Of a stretch of 64,000 nt of DNA, positions 46,574-57,346 are shown one piece after another. Where the stretch lies: NCBI GenBank assembly GCA_036971475.1, contig JBAIZL010000010.1:11599526-11663525 (forward strand), given 5' to 3'. The notes below the pieces were generated by a model that worked only from the letters and a program-made list of their open reading frames with translations, was not told where the DNA came from and searched no databases. Positions within the stretch are counted from its first letter, which is position 1. Each line of letters opens with the position of its first letter. This DNA comes from Prosapia bicincta. Its lineage: Eukaryota > Arthropoda > Insecta > Hemiptera > Cercopidae. A program made the translations under genes and the position numbers.

Positions 46574-47085
46574 ATTTATATAGGGAAACAACTAGATCAC
46601 TTAAAATAAGATTTGAAGTACTTTACAGAACATTCAAAAATAAAAATACAAAAGCATCAAATGTTGCAGCACACCTATTACCCCATGAACATGAAATAAC
46701 AAACTACGAAAATAACCTAACCATACTTGAAATAAATAATAACCCAATAGAACTAAACTCACTAGAAAAATACCACATTTATATAAACATACAAAACAAT
46801 TTAATGTACCTACAGACAACATATGAAGACGATTTACTATTTAAAAACGTTATACACGAGGATCAAGAAAAAATATGTATGACGTCAACAAATACCAACA
46901 TCACGGACCGAACATTCACATCAGAAAAATAATCAGTGATTGGACAATGGTCAAGTGACCGAAAGGAACCTCATCACACAAGGTAAAATTATTGCACTTA
47001 ATGGTAGAAAAGTATTTACAAGTATACAAGTAATAATAATAACTTCATAAAGTCAGTGCAACGAAAAAAAATGGACGTGAAATCA
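46574..47085 (+). pseudogene. Penelope-like element copy B, plus arm
   Basis: Starts abruptly inside the GIY-YIG domain at a YIG motif (frame reads GKTTRSLKIRFEV after one shift), then NVAAHLLPHEHEITNYENNL, NNNPIELNSLEKYHIY, and a stop at about 46,932, followed by the 3' UTR ATAATCAGTGATTGGACAAT. It joins the minus arm head to head at about 46,573. It is closely related to copies A and C but distinct from the PLE at 35.5-38.0 kb. Confidence 0.8.
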
Positions 47086-47087
47086 CG

Positions 47088-47171
47088 ATATATATATATA
47101 TATAGATTTTTTGGACTAGGAGACTGACAGACTTACCTTGGTAAGAGTAAGGTAATATATATATATATATT
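47088..47171. repeat. Two short TA microsatellites
   Basis: TA runs at 47,090-47,103 and 47,155-47,170, separating PLE copy B from copy C with about 50 bp of other sequence between them. Confidence 0.85.
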
Positions 47172-47470
47172 GAATCACTGAATTAATTTTCTCTATTTTT
47201 CTGGTGTGGATGTTCAGTCCATGATGTTGGTATTTGTTGACGTCATACATATTTCTTCTTGAGCCGCGGGTATAATGTTTTTGAATAGTACGTCGTCTGC
47301 ATATGTTGTCTGTAGGTTCATTAAATTGTTAATGTTTTTATAAATGTGGTATTTTTCTAGTGAGTTTAGTTCTATTGGGTTATTATTTATTTCGAGTATG
47401 GTTAGGTTATTTTCGTAATTTGTTATTTCATGTTTATGTGATATTAGGTGTGCTGCAACATTTGTTGTTT
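47172..47470 (-). pseudogene. Penelope-like element fragment, C-terminal tail (copy C)
   Basis: The minus frame reads NVAAHLISHKHEITNYENNL, LNSLEKYHIYKN and TTYADDVLFKNI, with a stop near 47,214, then a short 3' UTR ending at TA repeats. It is 5'-truncated, and the upstream part of the open frame (47,471-47,603) is unrelated sequence. Confidence 0.78.
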
Positions 47471-47589
47471 TTGTAGCACTTTTTTGGGGGAAAAACTTAT
47501 TCCACAAAAGAAACATGTATTTTAAGTTTATATATAATTTCCATCTTTGTTGCAAAACTTTACATAAATAGGCAACAATTTTTCCAAAC

Positions 47590-48400
47590 CACCTGCATAG
47601 CAATCAGCCGCCATACTATTCAATTCTATTTCCTAGACATTGTTGGTAAAGCGTTGACTGCCGAGGGCTGGGGAGTATGGGGGTCGCCCGACAAAGTCTT
47701 AGGAGAACCTCATAGTACCGTTCTGCATTTACCTTGTTTTACCCCGAGGTAGGTAATTGATGAATAAAACTTCACGGCAGTCCCAAAACACAGTGCCATG
47801 GCACTGACCCTGCTGACTGAACCTCTTTTGCTTTTGAGGAGGTTTCTCCTCTTTTTTTGTCACTCTATAGTGTGTCGAATGGTCAACCCATGTTTCACGA
47901 CCAGTGACTACTCATTCCTAAAGAATCGCAAGGAAGATTGTGCAGCCGCTACTTGTTGTTGCTTATAGCCATCAAGGAGTAAACAAGGAGCATACCTCGG
48001 ACAACTGAAGTTCTTCAGTCACGTTGTTATGAAGGGATGCCCGGCTAATTTCAATGTTTGGTGGAAGCTAATCCATAATTTCACCAAGTGTCAATCGCCA
48101 GTCAGCATCAATCGCATCACGGCCTGCAGTAATGACATCATTTTGGCGGGCGGTTGCTGAGCGGAAATCTCTCTATTTGTCAAGAACACCTCTTCCTTCG
48201 AAAACATTTTTTTTGTAGTGGTGAATCTTTTGGACAGAAATTACTCTTTCACCATAAACTTTACACAACTGACAATGAATTTCAATGGCAGATACACTTT
48301 TAGCAGTCAAAAAAAACGAATAACACTTCGCACTTCACAAATGGTGGCAGATCGCAGTTAAGTTTCCATGGCTTATAGCTACTGATTGAAGGTCAACAGG
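47590..48400 (-). mobile_element. mariner-type transposon, heavily decayed
   Basis: Minus-strand pieces in family order. The N-terminal part has AIEIHCQLCKVYGERVISVQ (about 48,285), then DADWRLTLGEIMD and SRASLHNNVTEELQLSE. The catalytic part is VTGRETWVDHST (family consensus VTGDETWVHH, so the first catalytic Asp is replaced by Arg). It continues with GQCHGTVFWDCREVLFINYL and PRGKT, then SPALG-like ends in shifted frames near 47,650. Many stops and frameshifts. Exact ends and TA duplication were not resolved. It lies in the filamin intron between 45,188 and 49,219. Confidence 0.8.
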
Positions 48401-49219
48401 CCTACAGTCATCCGTGCTGTGGCGATCAATGCCACTAACCCTAAACTAAAAATACCACTCCCGGAAAGACGCTCTGAAACTTATTTTTTTGATAACCCTC
48501 GCGTGTATATTTGAAAACAGTGGTTTAATTGTAAATATTTAATAAAAGAGTAACCAATATAAAATTTTTCTTTGTTGACCTAAGTAGGAATTGATTTGAA
48601 ATTTTTTTTTGTATTACTTGTTTATAGAAAAGTTCCTCAACAAATATACTATGAATACTTTTTCAATCTGTTGACATTTTTATGACTACAACTATCATTT
48701 TATTTGAAAATGTGCACGATTCCAAAGTAAGATATTATCCTACATCACAAACCTAATTCAACTACAAAAACTGATTTTAAACAAACTGCTCTAGAACTTC
48801 GTAATATATTCCGGACAGTGTATCATCGGTTTGATATTTGAAGAAGCAAGATTTGATAATAATGCTGCTATCAAAGCATTTGTGCATTGCTCACTCGGTC
48901 TGTAACAACATTTACAAGCGATTTGATATGAGAAAAAAGGTTAACCGATTTTGTAATATTGAAATTACAAGAAAAAAATTGTGGAACAAGAATCACTCTA
49001 ACCAAATCTGCTTAAAGCTTTTCTCCAACTTTCCTTGACAGAATTATTAAGAGGAAGTTAACTGTTGATGAGTGGCAACCTGTTGTGGAATAGTGCAATT
49101 CATAATGCTGAGAAAAGCTTTGAAATGAAACGTTTTAATTTAAACTTCTATTAACTATTTATAATCTGTTTAAATGGATTAAAATTTCACACTTTCATTG
49201 AAATAAAATACAACATTAC
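48401..49219. other. Filamin intron, no feature
   Basis: AT-rich. The open frame from 48,838 on plus has no recognisable domain. Confidence 0.45.
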
Positions 49220-49402
49220 CCTTAGGTCCTCGGACTCGAACAGTGAGTTGCCCGGCCCCAGCGCCTCTTGTATCACAAATAAACCTGCTCTGGAATATTG
49301 CAAGAACACCATGCTCTATTCCTGGGCCATACACTCGAACCTTACTGGCATCAGGAGCTCCACTTACCCGTAGACAGAATGGGCTGCCAGGCACATCGAC
49401 AC
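49220..49402 (-). CDS. Filamin/jitterbug-like exon (repeat junction)
   Basis: The acceptor is GTTTGAAG, the donor AAGG|GTAATG. Starts by completing a Gly codon, then VDVPGSPFCLRVSG closes one Ig repeat, and APDASKVRVYGPGIEHGVLA, FICDTRGAGAGQLTVRV and RGPKG open the next. The A-strand motif ASKVRVYGPG and the D-T-x-x-A-G-x-G-x-L motif are diagnostic of filamin repeats. Confidence 0.94.
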
Positions 49403-50161
49403 CTTCAAACACAGAACAAGCTTCAAATAACTACTTCTGCTTTACTGAAGTGGACTTATTCTACTTCTGGGATAAAGGAGGTGTTTACTTACTACATTCT
49501 CTTGATAGTTGTATTCATCTTCTATTGAATAAGGCATAACCAATCACTCTTTAAATGCAAAATTTCAAGTTGACACATTAAAGCCAATGACAGCAAAACC
49601 ATCATACAAATATGTAACTACTACATTACACATGCAGAAATATTTATAATATACAGACAAGTCAAATCCCATTTCAAATCTTTGTGTACTACATTTATGT
49701 ATTATAAAATTTTTCTAATAAAAATTAGAATTAAAAATTAGAACCAACTCATCCCTATATCAACATCCAAAGGGTAAAAATAATATTAGTTTAAGTACAA
49801 GTGTTAATACAACCGAACTAGTTTTAGTCTAGACACTAGGGGTCTAGCACAGGTACACTAATCAAATCAGTGTATAGGGATATAGGAGAGATGCCATATA
49901 AATAACTAGGTTAGGTTAGGCATGGCATACAAAATCAAATAGATGACACTATTTTGATAAAGATATCTGCACAAGATAAAAAGAAGTAAGTACAAAAAGA
50001 AAAACACTTGGCCCAAATGGAAAAAAATACAGCATAAACAACCCGTCTGATAATAAATATTAAAAAGTACAAAGTCAAACAAGATATAGAAGAAATGAGT
50101 TGAAACCTTTCAGAAGAACAATATGGATCAACAATACATTTGAAAAAATATTTGCCCTTAC
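49403..50161. other. Filamin intron, 759 bp
   Basis: Shortest of the five introns and the only one without a recognised transposon or tandem array. Confidence 0.6.
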
Positions 50162-50296
50162 CTCCGTATTTAACAGTAAGTGTGTGTCTTCCTGCTTCCT
50201 GGGGTTTAACATTGAGCGTGAAGGTACCATCGCTGTGGTCATACAACTCACAATATGCTACCTTATGTGGTCCTACACAATGTGCACTCAGCTCAC
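50162..50296 (-). CDS. Filamin/jitterbug-like exon (Ig repeat core)
   Basis: The acceptor is TTTGCAG, the donor GGAG|GTAAGG. In phase it reads GELSAHCVGPHKVAYCELYD, HSDGTFTLNVKPQEAGRH and TLTVKYGG. DGTF followed by P-x-E-A-G-x-H and KYGG is the conserved centre of a filamin repeat. It joins the preceding exon as AAGPGELSAHC and the following one as KYGGVDVPGSPF, both natural filamin sequence. Confidence 0.95.
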
Positions 50297-50750
50297 CTGC
50301 AAAGAACCCATAACTTGCTTAAAATACAAGAGAGGAATCTGAACTTTTTTATATAAAAAATACTTTCTTCAATTGAAAATCAATATAAAAAAGGCTTTCT
50401 GAGGTTAATGTAAGAATGATTTTCAAGATAAAAGTGATAACAAGCAATTAGGTGTATCTTACATTTAGCCCAACCTAAAGAAATGTAGAAATAAAAAATA
50501 GCTATATTCCTCTTATTATAATTTTTGAAAAATAAAAAGTATCCAAAGTAAATATTCCAAGCATTTGCAGCAAAATCCTTAAAAGTAACATTTCAACTAT
50601 ACTGTACAAATCTTTCTGAATGTTATCTTCTGAGATGTTATATTTTTAAATCCTTAATGCCTTCATTAATTTTAAAGGTTAATACAGACAAGGCTTTAAG
50701 ATCATACTAAAATTTTAGTATCAGGACAGAGATCAATACTAGCTTTTAAT
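50297..50750. other. Filamin intron, no feature
   Basis: AT-rich, nothing recognised. Confidence 0.45.
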
Positions 50751-50759
50751 GTCACAATA

Positions 50760-51511
50760 ATGATGAGCAATTATCTTGAATAGAGAGTGTTTTGTTATTG
50801 CATGTTGTTTACGTTTCGAATTTGTTGTTGTTTGCTCTAAATTTGATCTATCAGTTATTTCGTTTATTTAATTTGTAGTTTATGTAATTTTTCTTTAGGT
50901 TTCGGGTTTGTTGTTTTTCACATTAAATTCAACTGTCATTATTTAGTTTATTTAATTTTTATTGTTAGAGATATTACGTTATAGATATAATGGCTAAAGA
51001 CACTTTAGGTAGCGATTCAATGTGAGGTATGTTGCTTTTATATAGTGACAGTGACAGTGAAACCAATCTTGGCCGAGGTACAATTGACATATCTTTCATT
51101 GATAAACTGAATGGAAATGTAAATGACCCAACATTAGAGAGTTTCTTAAATTTGAAAGGAAATTTTCAAATTACATTTTCTTATAGCATAAAAATGATAT
51201 ATAACATGTAATATTTATTTTCATTTTAATGTAAAATATGTATAATGAAGTGCAGTGATGTACAGTGTTGCTATTTTATTTTGTTGAATTTTTATACATT
51301 TTTCAAACGAGCATAACTTTATCTATATGCAAGTAATTCATTAATAAGTATATATTTCCTGAAAGCTCATTTCATTCCCTTTGCAGCAATGTATACAATT
51401 TTATGTAAATTTGTTATTTATTATAAATCAGGATTTTTTTATATTTTACCTAAAAACCTCCAAGCAGATAGAGACAGCCGCCTATTAAGGGGTTAGACTT
51501 CAAAGTGTTAA
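50760..51511 (+). mobile_element. Possible piggyBac-type remnant
   Basis: The right end, read inverted, is TTAACACTTTGAAGTCTAAC, i.e. a TTAA (51,508-51,511) followed by a terminus of piggyBac style. Inside, plus-strand text includes YSDSDSETNLG, an acidic Ser/Asp-rich segment like the N-terminus of piggyBac transposases. No catalytic part is present, and no matching left end was found (a TTAA at 50,746 is not followed by a matching inverted repeat), so boundaries and identity are uncertain. Confidence 0.3.
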
Positions 51512-52398
51512 TAATGCAATGTTTTGACAACTAGTTCATTGCTCTTATCAAGCCTGCTGTAGTATAAAAAACAAAGTCCTTATATTTAACGTTCAAATGT
51601 GTAATGTGAGGATGCAAAATATCAAGCCTCCTACACTTCACCAAGAACTGTGCAGCATATATACAACTGGTTTAACAGAAGTTAGTGTTTTATTTTTTGG
51701 AATACAAATATTTTCAATTGTATTTAAAATTTTCATGTTTATTTGAAGGTCTTATTTTCATAAACAGAAAAATCATAAATATTTCCAATAAGTGCAGCAT
51801 TCCTGAAATCATTCCTTAGAAAACTCCTTCTCTAATTGTTAAAACCAATTCAAAAGATACCATTCTTGAATATTCTCTATAGATTCAGAAAATATTATGA
51901 AACCTTACAAAAACAATAAACTAAGATAAAAATAATTTAATATACTAATCTCTTTAGACCTGGATTAAAGAGTTACATAAACACAAGAATTATTGGAAAT
52001 GTAATACAAAGACGCCTTGAGCGTAACTATTTTGTAATGATGTAGAACAATTTTTAAAGAAGCAATAAACTAAACACAACAGAAAATGTAGAAATATACA
52101 AACTCACAAAAACCAACCACACACAAACTAGACAGTAAAACACACTCACATTCAAATACTATATTAAAAAACATAACTAAAAACCACTATATGAACAATA
52201 CATCTGAGAATAACAAAAACACCACAGATTCACAATAACAATACACTTGAGCTTGCCTCACAACTGTCTTGTCCATAACCCACAGTGACAATCCATGCAC
52301 CGACTAAATAAAGATAAATTGCTTTTAAATGAAAACTTAAAAATACAGCATACGAAGCAGTTCCACGTTATCATTTTAGTGTACCTATTATATAAAAT
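51512..52398. other. Filamin intron, no feature
   Basis: AT-rich with several short repeats of ACACAAAC type but no ordered array. Confidence 0.45.
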
Positions 52399-53588
52399 CA
52401 GGGTGTCTAGTAAAATAGCTTGAAGAAATTCCCTGAGTTTTCCCTGACTTTTCCAGGGTGTCTAGTAAAATAGCTTGAAGAAATTCCCTGAATTTTCCCT
52501 GACTTTTCCTCTTTTAGATGTCTATAGAAAGCCCAGTTTACATTGGGCCCATCCATTGATATCTGAAGGATCTTGGATAAATCCAGACTTTGAAGAACGA
52601 ATTGAGTAACTCTTTTGCTTTTGTGTCTGTAAGGAACATAGAGCCAAAATATCGAGCTTTCACTTCATCCGTCTCTGCATCCCAATACCTAACACTCAAA
52701 TCCATTTGAGCTCTTTGTGATATTTTGTTTAAACTTTCATCAAAGCCAATTACATAGTTAGAATTTGAATTTAATGATGTCAGTAACAGGTCTTTAATAT
52801 AATTTGATAAACCGAATACAACACTATAGGAAATTTTATCTTTCCCCAATCTCATGTTCTGTGCAATGGTGCTATCAGGGAACATCCTTAGAAAGAGGCA
52901 CACACTACCTTCTGCATTGCGTAAAGAAGTGTTGCATTACTAAATTCACGCACCATATAATCTCTGCTTCAGTCACTTCATCTTTTAGTTTATATTTATC
53001 CAAAGGAAGGAGGGGAGGTAATGACGACATCTGCATGACGCGCTTGCCCGCTACGGCAATGAAAACTGGAACCTTCCATGTTGAAATAAACAGTGTACAA
53101 ATAATCACCGTCAAATAAAACACATACTACCACGAGTCTAGACAAATAGCTGGCTACGAATGTTTAAACAGCGTTCTGTGTGGTCAGAAACAGACTGAGT
53201 TATCTGTTATCCCCACCTGTCCATATGATAACAGAACCACTGCGCACCCCAAGGCCACGGTCCAGGCTAAAACCTCCCAGCTGTACCAACTCGACACGTT
53301 TAATATTTATTGACATAAGTCCTGAAATCATAGCATTGGGCTTATCAAATAAATAATGGGCATCTAAATAAAGAAGTGTTATTTCCTGACTGCCCTGGCC
53401 CTAAACCAGCCCGCAGGCTTACAATAACAAATATTCGAGAGAAATAGCCACTAGTTTTGTTTCTAATCAAAATAAATATTTTCCCGATTTTTTAAAATTT
53501 TCCCTGACTTTTCCCTGAATTTTCCAGAATCTTAAAATTCCCTGACTTTTCCAGGTTTTCCCGATTTTCCCTGTCACTAGACACCCTG
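52399..53588 (-). mobile_element. hAT-like DNA transposon, internally deleted
   Basis: Starts CAGGGTGTCTAGTAAAATAG and ends with the inverse CACTAGACACCCTG. Subterminal TTCCCTGACTTTTCC motifs occur at both ends. The left end is duplicated: the first 55 bp recur at 52,454. Flanks share AAAAT on both sides (5 bp), whereas hAT elements normally make 8-bp duplications, so the target duplication is not proven. Minus coding: TEAEIIWCVNLVMQHF (about 52,950), then in another frame FPDSTIAQNMRLGKDKISYS, NYVIGFDESLNKISQ and MDLSVRYWD, which match a hAT-related transposase family common in animals. Only part of the transposase is left. Confidence 0.75.
52538..52903 (-). pseudogene. hAT-like transposase fragment
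   Basis: A 121-residue open frame. FPDSTIAQNMRLGK, GFDESLNK, QMDLSVRYW, RYFGSMFL and TKAKELL follow the order of the N-terminal to first catalytic region of hAT-type transposases (FDESLN contains the first acidic residue). Upstream family sequence (EAEIIW...VMQHF) is in another frame at about 52,905-52,990. The C-terminal catalytic part and dimerisation region are missing. Confidence 0.65.
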
Positions 53589-53850
53589 AAAATGTTTACA
53601 TTTAGTATACAGAATGTATTTAAGAATTATATATATTCTAAAATAATATACTTAAAAAAAACAATTGCAGAAACTAAATTGGAAATTCAAAGCAGTGAAA
53701 AAACTTAACTTGTCTAAAGTTCAAGATTACTAAGAGTTTTTTCATAAAGCCTTAAGAAGAGGATCAGCTTATATAACTGCAGTACTACCACCAAATTTAT
53801 TAAGTTTATTATGTTAATGTACCCATTTAACCCATGCCTCATTCATTTAA
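53589..53850. other. Short intron spacer between hAT and piggyBac elements
   Basis: About 260 bp; includes two TTAA sites followed by CCCAT (53,827 and 53,847), the second being the left target site of the piggyBac element. Confidence 0.5.
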
Positions 53851-55795
53851 CCCATTTCTTCCCAACATGGCATAAACGCAACATTATATTATATTGCACA
53901 CAATTCCTCCATATAGTGAGTAATTTTCAATTTGAAGTGTGTTATTTATTCTAAGAATAGAGTATTTTTCTATCATGTAATAATTATTTTGTTTTTAATA
54001 ATATATCTTTGTCAATAAGGACTTCAAATTATGATAAAATAAATGTCGAGATAATCAACATTTTCAGTGTACGAAATAAATATCTGTCAATTCTTGGAAC
54101 AAAATGTTTTCCTATGTCAGCTATTCTTGTCATGTTTAATTTACGGCTGAGTCATATTCGTTGAACCACAGCTCTCCACTTCCCCTTTATTCAACAGAGT
54201 TCGCATGTGTTGACGCAACATTGGGAGTTCCCCGGCAGTTGAGATATATCGGCCGTGTTGAAAGCAATTGACCAGTAGATCCGCTATGAGTTTTAAACGA
54301 ATGTTGTAAAACAGCAGAAGAATTGGTTGCAGTTCTTAAGACACAGGTATCATTCGCTACCTGAATCAAAAATGTATTGGAGTAAAGATCTTGATAAAGG
54401 TGTACCAATTGTACGAGATACAATGTCTAGAAATAAATTTGATAAATCAAAAAATACATTCATTTATCAGACAACAATAAACTACATAAATCCGATAAAT
54501 TTCCAAACGTTCGTTCTTATTTTGATGAATTAAATACAAAATTTTGTCAGTTTGAAGTGTTTTCACATAAATTACCAATAGATGAGCAAATGGTGCCCTA
54601 TTTTGGACGTCATTCAGCAAAAATGTTCATGAGAGGGAAAACTAAGATTCGGTTTCAAAAATTGATGCATTGCTTCTGTTGATGGTTATGTATACAGTTT
54701 TTAGCCATATGGGGGGAAAGGTGGTGAGATAAAAAACAGCTATGGTTTAGGAGAGAAGATCGTTTATAATTTGTTGAGAATAATTGAAAATCCAGAGAAT
54801 CACATAATTGTTTTTGATAATTTTTTCAGTACTTACACTTTAGTAAGTAAACTGACAAAGATGAATTTCTTAGTATCAGGAACAATAAGAAAAAACAGGT
54901 AGCCCAATCAGTAAAAAAATTTCTAAAAGTTCCGAAAGGAAGTTATGAATTTGCCTTTGATAAAAAAAGAATATTTTTGTTGTTCGATGGCGGAATAATT
55001 AAGTTGTTACAGTCATAACAAATTACGGATCGGTTGAACAATCCCTAAATGTAAAATGCTGCAATCGAAAAGAAAGGAAAGAGGACTTTGTAAAGTAGCC
55101 AAATGTTATCAACGATTATAATAAAGGAAAGGGCGGAGTGGATTCTCATGATAATGCTATTGCCAATTACAGAATTAGAATTAGAGGTAAAAAATAGTGG
55201 TGGACCTTATTTGTAAATGGAATTGATTGTGCTGTAGTAAATGCATGGAAATTTTATATTTTATCAACCGGAAATAAACTCAGTCAGATAGAGTTTAGAT
55301 CACAACTCGTTATCTCTTTACTTCAATCAGTAAATATTGAAGAATCTGACAAGCGCAGCAAAAATCTGTTATTAGGTCACTGTAGTAAAATTACTTTACC
55401 AGACGGCGTAAGAAAAGACAAAACGGACCACATCGTAGACCGAAACAAAAGTAATGCAAGACGGAGATGTAAAGTGTGCCACAGTCAAACAGTCTACACA
55501 TGCAAGAAATAACAAGTGTTTATACATGTTGAATGTTTTAATACAATTCACAATTCAGATTGAAATAAATTCTAAAAAGTAAAACTATGTGCACATTGTG
55601 TTTCAATAAATCGTTTCATGTAATGATTGTCGTGTTTTTTTCAGCACACGCCATTTCCCAACGTTGCGTTAATGTAAGGCCGCGAGATGCACGGAACTCC
55701 CAACGTTGTGCGAACGCAACAGGTCATTACTCAAAAACTAATAGTATCAGATTCTTATTCAGGTTTTATTTTATTACTTCTATAGTAGAAATGGG
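53851..55795 (+). mobile_element. piggyBac-type transposon, 1,945 bp, degenerate
   Basis: Flanked by TTAA at 53,847-53,850 and 55,796-55,799. Ends are perfect inverted repeats of 9 bp (CCCATTTCT). Further subterminal inverted copies of AACGTTGGGAGTTCC type occur at about 54,210 and 55,690. Plus-strand transposase pieces: YWSKDLDKGVPIVRDTMSRN (54,375), KLPIDEQMVPYFGRHSAK (54,570), GLGEKIVYNLLRIIENPENH (54,745), IVFDNFFSTYTLVSKL (54,805), and a Cys-rich end RRRCKVCHSQTVYTCKK (about 55,460). Stops and frameshifts between these make it inactive. Confidence 0.88.
54310..55511 (+). pseudogene. piggyBac transposase, broken
   Basis: In order: YWS-DLDKGVP-V-DTMSRNKF, NVRSYFDELN, PIDEQMVPYFGRHSAKMFMR (first catalytic Asp region), FDNFFSTYTL (second catalytic Asp region), NFLVSGTIRKN, KKFLKVPKGSYEFAFDKKR, and the C-terminal Cys-rich zinc-binding tail ending at a TAA at about 55,510. 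Frameshifts lie near 54,475, 54,660, 54,745 and 55,015, so no full-length protein can be made. The start region before 54,310 is not recognisable. Confidence 0.82.
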
Positions 55796-55847
55796 TTAAC
55801 TAACTTTCCTGTACATGTACACCACAGCTAGAAAGTTAAGGACTCAC
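55796..55847. other. Short interval between piggyBac TTAA and filamin splice donor
   Basis: The transposon end lies only about 50 bp from the GTGAGT donor at 55,847-55,842 of the filamin exon (gene read on minus), so the insertion is just inside the intron. Confidence 0.7.
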
Positions 55848-55990
55848 CAGGGCCTGCTGCCCTTGTGTCAATGAAGCTCCTGATGTCTTTACCCACAGTT
55901 CCAATCCCAAGACCATCGCCAGAACATATGACTCTACTTGCATCACACACTGCTGTTACACTTACCTTCAGTGGACAGCCTTTAACTTGC
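55848..55990 (-). CDS. Filamin/jitterbug-like exon (repeat junction)
   Basis: The acceptor is GTTCTTAG, the donor CCTG|GTGAGT. After completing an Arg codon it reads QVKGCPLKVSVTAVCDASRV, ICSGDGLGIGTVGKDIRSF and IDTRAAGPG. GCPLKV closes one Ig repeat; CDASRVICSGDGLG and DTRAAGPG begin the next. Junctions to both neighbours give natural filamin sequence (WSDRQVKGCPL upstream, AAGPGELSAHC downstream). Confidence 0.94.
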
Positions 55991-57345
55991 CTAAGAACAA
56001 ACAAAAACTGCAATGACAGGCAACATTCTTATTATACTGCAAATTCTCTTACTTAATTGAAAATTTATTTTTATTTATATAAAAGTTGAATTGGTCATAG
56101 TTCGTCGTATTTTCAATTGACATAAAAAATTTCAAATAGTTAATCATATAATTAGTGATAAAATCAAAATAAAAGATTGTTGAAAATAAATAAAATCATA
56201 AATTTGAAAACGATACAAATCTAATGTAAAATAAAGTGAAACTTATATAGAGGCGAAAGTTAATGTCAGGTAGAGCATTTAACATGTCTTACCTAGTTTT
56301 TAAAAACTAAACCTAAGTGAAGAGTTTATATTTCATACATATATTACTAGCTTTTGCTGTGATATCAGAAGAAAGGAATTTTTTTAAAAAACTCATTATA
56401 AAAAAATTCTATTTAAATTGTGTCATTTTTATGAAAATAGATTATTTACATCAGGGAAATTTTTCAAAGTGTCATCCTTATTCTAATTATTTATTTGAGT
56501 GGATTTTAGATAATTACATCTCCCAATACGATTCTTATGCATTTTTAAATTTCATCTTCTTCCAATAGCTCTCAAATGGCTTACGCCACTGAGATCGTGC
56601 CTCCCAATACAATCCAAGTAAGTCCCTTCATTGCTGTCTTTCCTTATCTAGTCCACTACAGACCAGGAGGTGGTAGATGTTTAGCATGCACATATTGTGC
56701 ACTTGTTGGATTCTAATATCTTCACTCTAGTGAGATGTCCGGTGAGACTGTCATCCTTGGCATCATAAATTACTAAATTTCAATGAATATTTCTAGTACT
56801 TGAGCGTAAAAATAATAAACTAATTCCTATTTAGCCAAACTCTGTATTTATTACTTCAAATAATACGTTAACACACACATAAAGTAGAATTCATTTTCTC
56901 ATATTAAATTCATTTGGTAAGATTTATTTTATAAATTATTATATTTTCAATTCCATAGCATTTTAAACTAATAGTCTGTGGTAATTAAAATAACCGTAGT
57001 TTTTAAACAGTTGTCATGCAAACTAACTTAGCATCCTCCGTCAAGGTCTCGCCCTTGTTATAATTGAATAGAAATTGGAGTTTGTAATTAGTGCATGTAA
57101 TATGATCTTTTGAAATATTTGTTTTACAAAACTTCAGAGTAAATAACCTTATTTGTTTTTAAACCATCTGGTAATAGAAGAAACTCATTAGCCTGTCCAT
57201 GTGAGAAAGAGCGAGAGTACAAACTAAAACCAGCATACTGAAGTGTTTGGCCTCAAGCTTTACTATTGTAACAGTGAACAAAACTTTTAATGGGGAATTG
57301 AAGTCTCTTAAATCAGTAGGAAGCATAGGTATACGGGGAATAGAA
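55991..57345. other. Filamin intron, mostly featureless
   Basis: AT-rich. Apart from the possible LINE remnant at 56,570-56,770 nothing is recognised. The open frame at 56,317 on plus is Phe/Ile/Tyr-rich, as random AT-rich DNA. Confidence 0.45.
56570..56770 (-). mobile_element. Possible non-LTR retrotransposon remnant
   Basis: In mixed minus frames I read LTGHLTRVKILESNKCTIC and LLVCSGLDKERQ, which look like the Cys-containing end of the RT/RNase H region of jockey/R1-type LINEs (pattern LTGH ... C-x-x-C ... HLL-x-C). It is short and frameshifted; no ends were identified. Confidence 0.4.
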
Positions 57346-57346
57346 G

